DNA of 64,000 bases from Candidatus Enterococcus willemsii (GTDB lineage Bacteria > Bacillota > Bacilli > Lactobacillales > Enterococcaceae). The stretch spans positions 124,001-188,000 of the forward strand of contig NZ_MAEL01000054.1 of the NCBI RefSeq assembly GCF_009933335.1. Reading direction: 5' to 3'. Below are positions 59,940-64,000 of this stretch, piece after piece. The translations under genes and the position numbers were made by a program. The notes under the pieces are model-generated. The model saw nothing but the letters and a program-made list of their open reading frames with translations. It searched no databases and had not been told where the DNA came from. Positions within the stretch are counted from its first letter, which is position 1, and every line of letters starts with the position of its first letter.

Positions 59940-60776
59940 TTGCTTATTGATAAAATTTTAAATAATAATGTCGTTCTTTCTCACAATGATAGTGACGAAG
60001 AAATCATTTTAATGGGACGAGGCTTAGCTTTTCAGAAAAAAATTGGCGATCAAGTAGACGCACAATTTATTGAGAAAGAATTTGTGTTGAAAGATTCTTT
60101 AACAGGGCATCAAATGGCACAAGTATTTAACGATGTACCGAGTGAAGAAATCGACCTTGCCAAAAAAATGATTGATTTGGCTGAAAAAGAATTGCAAGTC
60201 GAACTATCGACAAGCATTTATTTAACGTTAACTGATCATCTACATTACGCAATTAAGCGGATGCAAGAAGGGATTGAAATTCCAAATCCACTATTATTGG
60301 AAACCCAACGTTTCTATCCAAAAGAATTTGCAATTGCTGAAAAAGGGCTCGCACTTGTTTCTCAGGAGTTGGGCATAGAATTACCTGAATCAGAAGCAGG
60401 TTTCATCGCATTCCATATTGTTAACAGTAGTCAAGGAAATGACAATATGCAAACGACGATGCAAATGACTGAAATTGTTCGAGATATTCTCTCGTTGATT
60501 AGTCGCTATTTTGGAAAAACATTTGATAACCAATCGTTAAATTATCAACGAATTGTCACGCATTTACAATATTTTGCCCAACGGTATTTAAAAAATGAAT
60601 TATCTGATGAACAAGATGAATTTTTATTTACATTGGTGCAATCAAAATATCCAAAATCATTTCAAGCTGTTCAGCGGATTAATGAGTTTTTGGAAAAAAC
60701 GTATCATCAGCCAATTGGTCAAGCTGAAATGATTTATCTAACGATTCATATTGACCGTGTCGTTGGCGAAACATAA
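59940..60776 (+). CDS. licT: BglG/LicT-family transcription antiterminator
   Basis: A 278-residue RNA-binding antiterminator. The RNA-binding domain reads IDKILNNNVVLSHN and IILMGRGLAFQKKIGDQVD (to ~55). Two PRD modules follow with His residues in LTDHLHYAI, IAFHIVNSS, IVTHLQYFA and LTIHIDRV, the targets of PTS phosphorylation. TTG 59940 with AGGAG upstream gives the family N-terminus; GTG 59922 lies inside the terminator T run. It should act on both RAT sites, one before itself and one before the PTS gene. Confidence 0.94.
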   Translation: MLIDKILNNNVVLSHNDSDEEIILMGRGLAFQKKIGDQVDAQFIEKEFVLKDSLTGHQMAQVFNDVPSEEIDLAKKMIDLAEKELQVELSTSIYLTLTDHLHYAIKRMQEGIEIPNPLLLETQRFYPKEFAIAEKGLALVSQELGIELPESEAGFIAFHIVNSSQGNDNMQTTMQMTEIVRDILSLISRYFGKTFDNQSLNYQRIVTHLQYFAQRYLKNELSDEQDEFLFTLVQSKYPKSFQAVQRINEFLEKTYHQPIGQAEMIYLTIHIDRVVGET

Positions 60777-60791
60777 AATCAATCATATATA

Positions 60792-60880
60792 GGATTGTTA
60801 CTGGAAACAGGCAAAACCTAGATTGAAAATAGAGGAGACTAAGTGTCTTACTGTCCTCTTTTTTCAATTTAGGTTTTTTT
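60792..60880 (+). promoter_or_regulatory. RAT antiterminator site and overlapping terminator, second copy
   Basis: GGATTGTTACTG (60792-60803) and CAGGCAAAACC (60808-60818) form a second RAT. It overlaps a terminator whose long stem joins AAACCTAGATTGAAAA (60815-60830) to TTTTCAATTTAGGTTT (60861-60876), with an inner AGAGGA/TCCTCT stem, then T residues. It gates the PTS gene at 60913. Confidence 0.93.
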
Positions 60881-60912
60881 GTATATAAAAATAAGGAACA
60901 GGAGTGTTTGGA

Positions 60913-62790
60913 ATGAGTAAAAATAGTGAAATTGCCGCAAAAGTTTTAGACTTAGTTGGCGGTAAGGAAAATGTACAGAGTGTGGTTCATTGTGCGACCC
61001 GTTTACGCTTTGTCTTAAATGATGAAGGTAAAGCGGATACTGAAAGTCTAAAAGCGGACAGTGATGTGATTCAAGTTGTGCAAAGTGGTGGACAATATCA
61101 GGTGGTTATTGGGAGTCATGTGAGTGATGTCTATCAAGAGTTAATGGGCTTAGCGAATTTTAATGGAGAAAATGCGAATGCAGAAGCTAAAAAAGGCAAT
61201 CCGTTGAATCAGCTAGTAGATGTCATTTCTTCTATTTTTACACCTTTCTTAGGTGCGATGGCTGGAGCTGGGGTCTTAAAAGGATTTCTAACGTTAGCGT
61301 TGACATTAGGATGGACAACAGATACTTCTGGTTTGTATACTGTACTATTTTCTGTAGCGGATGGTTTGTTTACGTATTTACCAGTTATTTTAGCTTTTAC
61401 TGCTGCACAAAAATTTAAAACCAATCCTTATTTAGCAGTTGCTTTAGGAATGGCGTTGGTTCATCCATCAATTACCGCAGCAGCGGGTGCCGGATTAGAA
61501 ATGAACTTTTTGGGAATTCCGATTATTTTAGGAGCAACAGGTTATACATCTTCAGTTATTCCAATTATTTTAGCTGTCTATGTGCAAAGTTTTGTAGAGC
61601 GTTTCTTTAAGAAAGTTGTGCCAAGTTTCTTACAAATTATTGTTGTTCCGTTGTTAGTTTTTCTAGTGATGGCTCCAGTTACCTTTATTGCAATTGGACC
61701 TTTAGGAACAATTTTTGGTAATTGGTTAGGTTCTGCTTACAATGGTATTTATGGTATTAGCCCAATTCTTGCTGGAATTGTTATGGGTGGTTTATGGCAA
61801 GTTTTCGTTATGTTTGGTATGCATTGGGGCTTTGTGCCAATTATGATGGTGAATTTAGGCCAAGGGGCAGACTCATTAATGCCAATGTTATTACCAGCGG
61901 TCTTAGCTCAAGGTGGCGCAGCATTAGCTGTTTTCTTCATGACAAAGAGTGTGAAATTAAAAGGATTGGCGTTATCTTCAACCGTCACATCTATTTTTGG
62001 TATTACTGAACCAACTGTTTATGGTGTAACATTGCCATTGAAAAAACCATTTATTGCGGCATGTATTGCTGGTGCAGTTGGTGGGGCGTTTGTTGGTTTC
62101 CAACAAGTATCGAACTACTCCTTTGGTTTAGTTAGTCTATTGAGTTTACCTGGTTTTATTCCTCAAGATACAAAAGATATGTCTGGCTTAGTTATGGCAG
62201 CAGTTGGTACGGCGATTGCTTTTGTACTAGCATTCATTTTAACTTACGTTTTACGTTTTGATGATCCCGCTGAAGCAAGTGAAGCTGCGGTTACTCCAGC
62301 TGCTACTCCTACAGGAACGAAAAAACTTGAACGTTTTGTTTTAACAAGTCCCTTAGAAGGAAAAATTGTTCCGTTGAATGACGTACCAGATCCTGTCTTT
62401 TCGTCAGGTGCATTAGGTAAAGGTGTCGCAGTTGAGCCTATCGTAGGTGAACTTTATGCGCCAGCCGATGGAGAAATTACGACACTATTTCCAACAGGAC
62501 ATGCAGTTGGTTTAACGTCAACAGAAGGCGCGGAAATTTTGATGCACATTGGTATGGACACTGTTTCTTTAGAGGGCGAAGGCTTTGAAAAAATGGTTAA
62601 ACAAGGCGATAAAGTGAAAAAAGGTGATTTACTAATTCGTTTTGATATTGAAAAAATTAAAGCAGCAGGCTTACCAGTTATCACACCTGTTGTCGTAACG
62701 AATGCCAATGATTATTTAGATGTCTTAGATATGAATCAGACTGAAATTTTATCTGGTGAAGAATTTTTAACAATTGTACCGAATGAATAA
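60913..62790 (+). CDS. bglP: Beta-glucoside PTS enzyme IIBCA
   Basis: A 625-residue PTS permease that takes up and phosphorylates beta-glucosides. Domain order is IIB with Cys27 in VVHCATRLRF, IIC with about ten hydrophobic segments (~105-460; FTPFLGAMAGAGVLKGFL, GITEPTVYGVTLPLKKPF), and IIA with His in FPTGHAVGL and the phosphorylated His in LMHIGMDTVSL. ATG 60913 follows GGAG. Expression is gated by the second RAT. No phospho-beta-glucosidase gene follows, so the hydrolase must be elsewhere. Confidence 0.96.
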   Translation: MSKNSEIAAKVLDLVGGKENVQSVVHCATRLRFVLNDEGKADTESLKADSDVIQVVQSGGQYQVVIGSHVSDVYQELMGLANFNGENANAEAKKGNPLNQLVDVISSIFTPFLGAMAGAGVLKGFLTLALTLGWTTDTSGLYTVLFSVADGLFTYLPVILAFTAAQKFKTNPYLAVALGMALVHPSITAAAGAGLEMNFLGIPIILGATGYTSSVIPIILAVYVQSFVERFFKKVVPSFLQIIVVPLLVFLVMAPVTFIAIGPLGTIFGNWLGSAYNGIYGISPILAGIVMGGLWQVFVMFGMHWGFVPIMMVNLGQGADSLMPMLLPAVLAQGGAALAVFFMTKSVKLKGLALSSTVTSIFGITEPTVYGVTLPLKKPFIAACIAGAVGGAFVGFQQVSNYSFGLVSLLSLPGFIPQDTKDMSGLVMAAVGTAIAFVLAFILTYVLRFDDPAEASEAAVTPAATPTGTKKLERFVLTSPLEGKIVPLNDVPDPVFSSGALGKGVAVEPIVGELYAPADGEITTLFPTGHAVGLTSTEGAEILMHIGMDTVSLEGEGFEKMVKQGDKVKKGDLLIRFDIEKIKAAGLPVITPVVVTNANDYLDVLDMNQTEILSGEEFLTIVPNE

Positions 62791-62796
62791 AAAGGA

Positions 62797-62836
62797 GAAA
62801 CCGGTGATTTTTAAACAAATCATCGGTTTCTTTTTC
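62797..62836 (+). terminator. Intrinsic terminator after the PTS gene
   Basis: GAAACCGGTGATTT (62797-62810) pairs, with one G-U, to AAATCATCGGTTTC (62817-62830), followed by TTTTTC. Confidence 0.9.
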
Positions 62837-62920
62837 TCATTATGAGAGAAAAGGCTTGTCAAGAAAGCTTTTTTTTTGCATACTAAATTTACGTAGTGTT
62901 AATGAGAAAGGAAAGAGTCT

Positions 62921-63541
62921 ATGTTTTTTACATTTATGCGTGGTGTCGTGCGTGTTGTTTTATTTCTTATCAATGGCAATGCACATTATGAAAATCGCGA
63001 GTTATTACCTAAAGATGAAAATTATATTTTAGTTGCACCACACCGTACTTGGTGGGATCCCTTATATTTAGCAGTGGCTGCCCGCCCGAAAAAATTTGCT
63101 TTCATGGCAAAAGAAGAATTATTCAAAAATCCTATTTTACGTTTTATTTTGATAAAAGCGAATGCCTTTCCAGTAAAACGTGACAAACCAGGACCGAGTG
63201 CGATTAAAACACCTGTCAAACTATTAAAAGAGACAGATTTAAGTTTAATTATGTTCCCGAGTGGTACTCGCCATTCAACAGCATTAAAAGGTGGGATGGC
63301 GGTCATTTCTAAAATGGCAAAAGTCCGCGTAGTACCTTCTGTCTATCAAGGCCCCTTGTCGTTAAAAGACTTATTCAAAAGAAAAAGAGTCACCGTGCGT
63401 TTTGGAGAGCCAATTGATTTAAGTGATATTAAAAAGATGAATGAAGAAGGATTAGCAGAAGTGGAACATCGTATCCAAACAGCGTTTGATCAATTAGATA
63501 AAGAAGTGAATCCTGATTTTCGCTATGATGTGAAAAAGTAA
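62921..63541 (+). CDS. plsC: PlsC-type 1-acylglycerol-3-phosphate acyltransferase
   Basis: A 206-residue acyltransferase that makes phosphatidic acid. The HX4D motif is APHRTWWDPLYL (His41/Asp46 region), and the second block is FPSGTRHSTALKGGMAVI, equal to the family's EGTR motif with Ser in place of Glu. An N-terminal hydrophobic segment (RGVVRVVLFLING) anchors it to the membrane. GAAAGGAAAG is the ribosome site. A terminator follows. Confidence 0.9.
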   Translation: MFFTFMRGVVRVVLFLINGNAHYENRELLPKDENYILVAPHRTWWDPLYLAVAARPKKFAFMAKEELFKNPILRFILIKANAFPVKRDKPGPSAIKTPVKLLKETDLSLIMFPSGTRHSTALKGGMAVISKMAKVRVVPSVYQGPLSLKDLFKRKRVTVRFGEPIDLSDIKKMNEEGLAEVEHRIQTAFDQLDKEVNPDFRYDVKK

Positions 63542-63544
63542 GAA

Positions 63545-63580
63545 GAACGAACGATAACTTTCCGAGTTATCGTTCGTTTT
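63545..63580 (+). terminator. Intrinsic terminator after plsC
   Basis: GAACGAACGATAACT (63545-63559) pairs with AGTTATCGTTCGTTTT (63565-63580), with T residues following. Confidence 0.92.
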
Positions 63581-63690
63581 GTTCTCTAGAAAACCAAAAA
63601 GTAAAAGCTGATTTTTTTGTTTTTCCATCCTGTGAGATAGCGTAGAAAGTGTTATAATAATAAGAAGAATATTTTTAAGAGGTGAATTAG

Positions 63691-64000
63691 GTGCGATTTT
63701 TGCATACAGCAGATTGGCATATTGGTAAAAAATTACATGGCTATGATTTATTGGCTGATCAAAAAGATAGTATCCAGCAGATTATTGCGATTGCAGAAGC
63801 AGAACAAGTGGATGCCATTGTGATTGCAGGTGATTTATATGATCGCTCCGTTCCCGCTGTAGAAGCTGTTGAACTATTAAATCAATCATTAATTGAGATT
63901 AATTTAGATAAAAAAATGCCACTCTTAGCCATTTCAGGTAACCACGATTCAAGTAGTCGTTTAGCAACGGGCGCTCCGTGGTTTCAGCAGACGGATTTTC
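63691..64000 (+). CDS. sbcD: SbcD exonuclease subunit, 5' part (cut by the window end)
   Basis: The first 103 codons of an Mre11/SbcD-type metallophosphoesterase. Metal-binding motifs are visible in order: FLHTADWHIGKKLHG (residues 3-17), VIAGDLYDRS near residue 47 and ISGNHDSSSRL near residue 83. SbcD with SbcC degrades DNA ends and hairpins. The start is GTG 63691 after AAGAGGTG. The reading frame is open to the last base. Confidence 0.93.
   Translation, partial: MRFLHTADWHIGKKLHGYDLLADQKDSIQQIIAIAEAEQVDAIVIAGDLYDRSVPAVEAVELLNQSLIEINLDKKMPLLAISGNHDSSSRLATGAPWFQQTDF

Noticed and set aside
1-64000. tRNA, rRNA, insertion sequences, prophage genes or CRISPR arrays
   Set aside because: I saw no cloverleaf-type genes, transposase-like frames, terminal inverted repeats or regularly spaced direct repeats apart from the fliC heptad units.

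Overview
The window is low-GC Firmicutes DNA, almost gap-free, with strong AGGAGG-type ribosome sites and many intrinsic terminators. A flagellar and chemotaxis locus lies directly beside an ntp-type sodium V-ATPase operon, and a CLC-F type fluoride exporter is also present. This combination points to a motile Enterococcus of the E. casseliflavus/E. gallinarum group or a very close relative. The species call is inference from gene content, not from a marker gene.

Region 1 (1-25.5 kb) is the distal part of a flagellar/chemotaxis locus, all on the + strand. It opens with the end of a probable fliR, then flhB, flhA, a sigma-28 gene, two rod/hook-type proteins and an FtsE-like ATPase. A signalling block follows (MCP, cheW, cheD, cheB, cheR, cheA, cheC, cheY, a second cheW, fliM, fliY). 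The late genes are flgM-flgN-flgK-flgL, fliC, fliD-orf-fliS and motA-motB plus a C39-like membrane protein. Sigma-28 type promoters (TAAA, about 15 nt, GCCGATAN) can be read before the MCP, flgM, fliC (two in tandem), fliD and motA. The sigma gene, its anti-sigma factor FlgM and the target promoters therefore form one local regulon.

Region 2 (25.5-34.6 kb) is an Rrf2-family regulator with a dyad over its promoter, followed without a visible terminator or new promoter by ntpF-I-K-E-C-G-A-B-D. The rotor subunit keeps all five side chains known to bind Na+ in E. hirae NtpK.

Region 3 (34.6-49 kb) is housekeeping and metabolic: an alpha/beta hydrolase, an ABC exporter pair divergent from an HTH regulator across a long palindrome, a sugar O-acetyltransferase, a TrhO-type rhodanese, a LURP-one protein, a BMP lipoprotein with a nucleoside hydrolase, a ROK fructokinase with an AraC regulator, a small orphan protein, and a lipoate ligase joined to a MetN-I-Q-like importer.

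Region 4 (49-54.4 kb) starts with a par/Fst-like type I toxin-antitoxin locus. It is followed by five genes (Gfo/Idh, isomerase-like TIM barrel, ThuA, isomerase-like TIM barrel, Gfo/Idh) behind two catabolite-control-like sites. This set resembles pathways that process sugars through 3-keto intermediates.

Region 5 (54.4-64 kb) holds an MdoB/GacH-like phosphoglycerol transferase, a small membrane protein, elongation factor P, the CLC-F exporter, a GIY-YIG protein with TrmN6, a BglG-type antiterminator with two RAT/terminator switches controlling itself and a beta-glucoside PTS, a PlsC-type acyltransferase, and the start of sbcD, cut by the window end.
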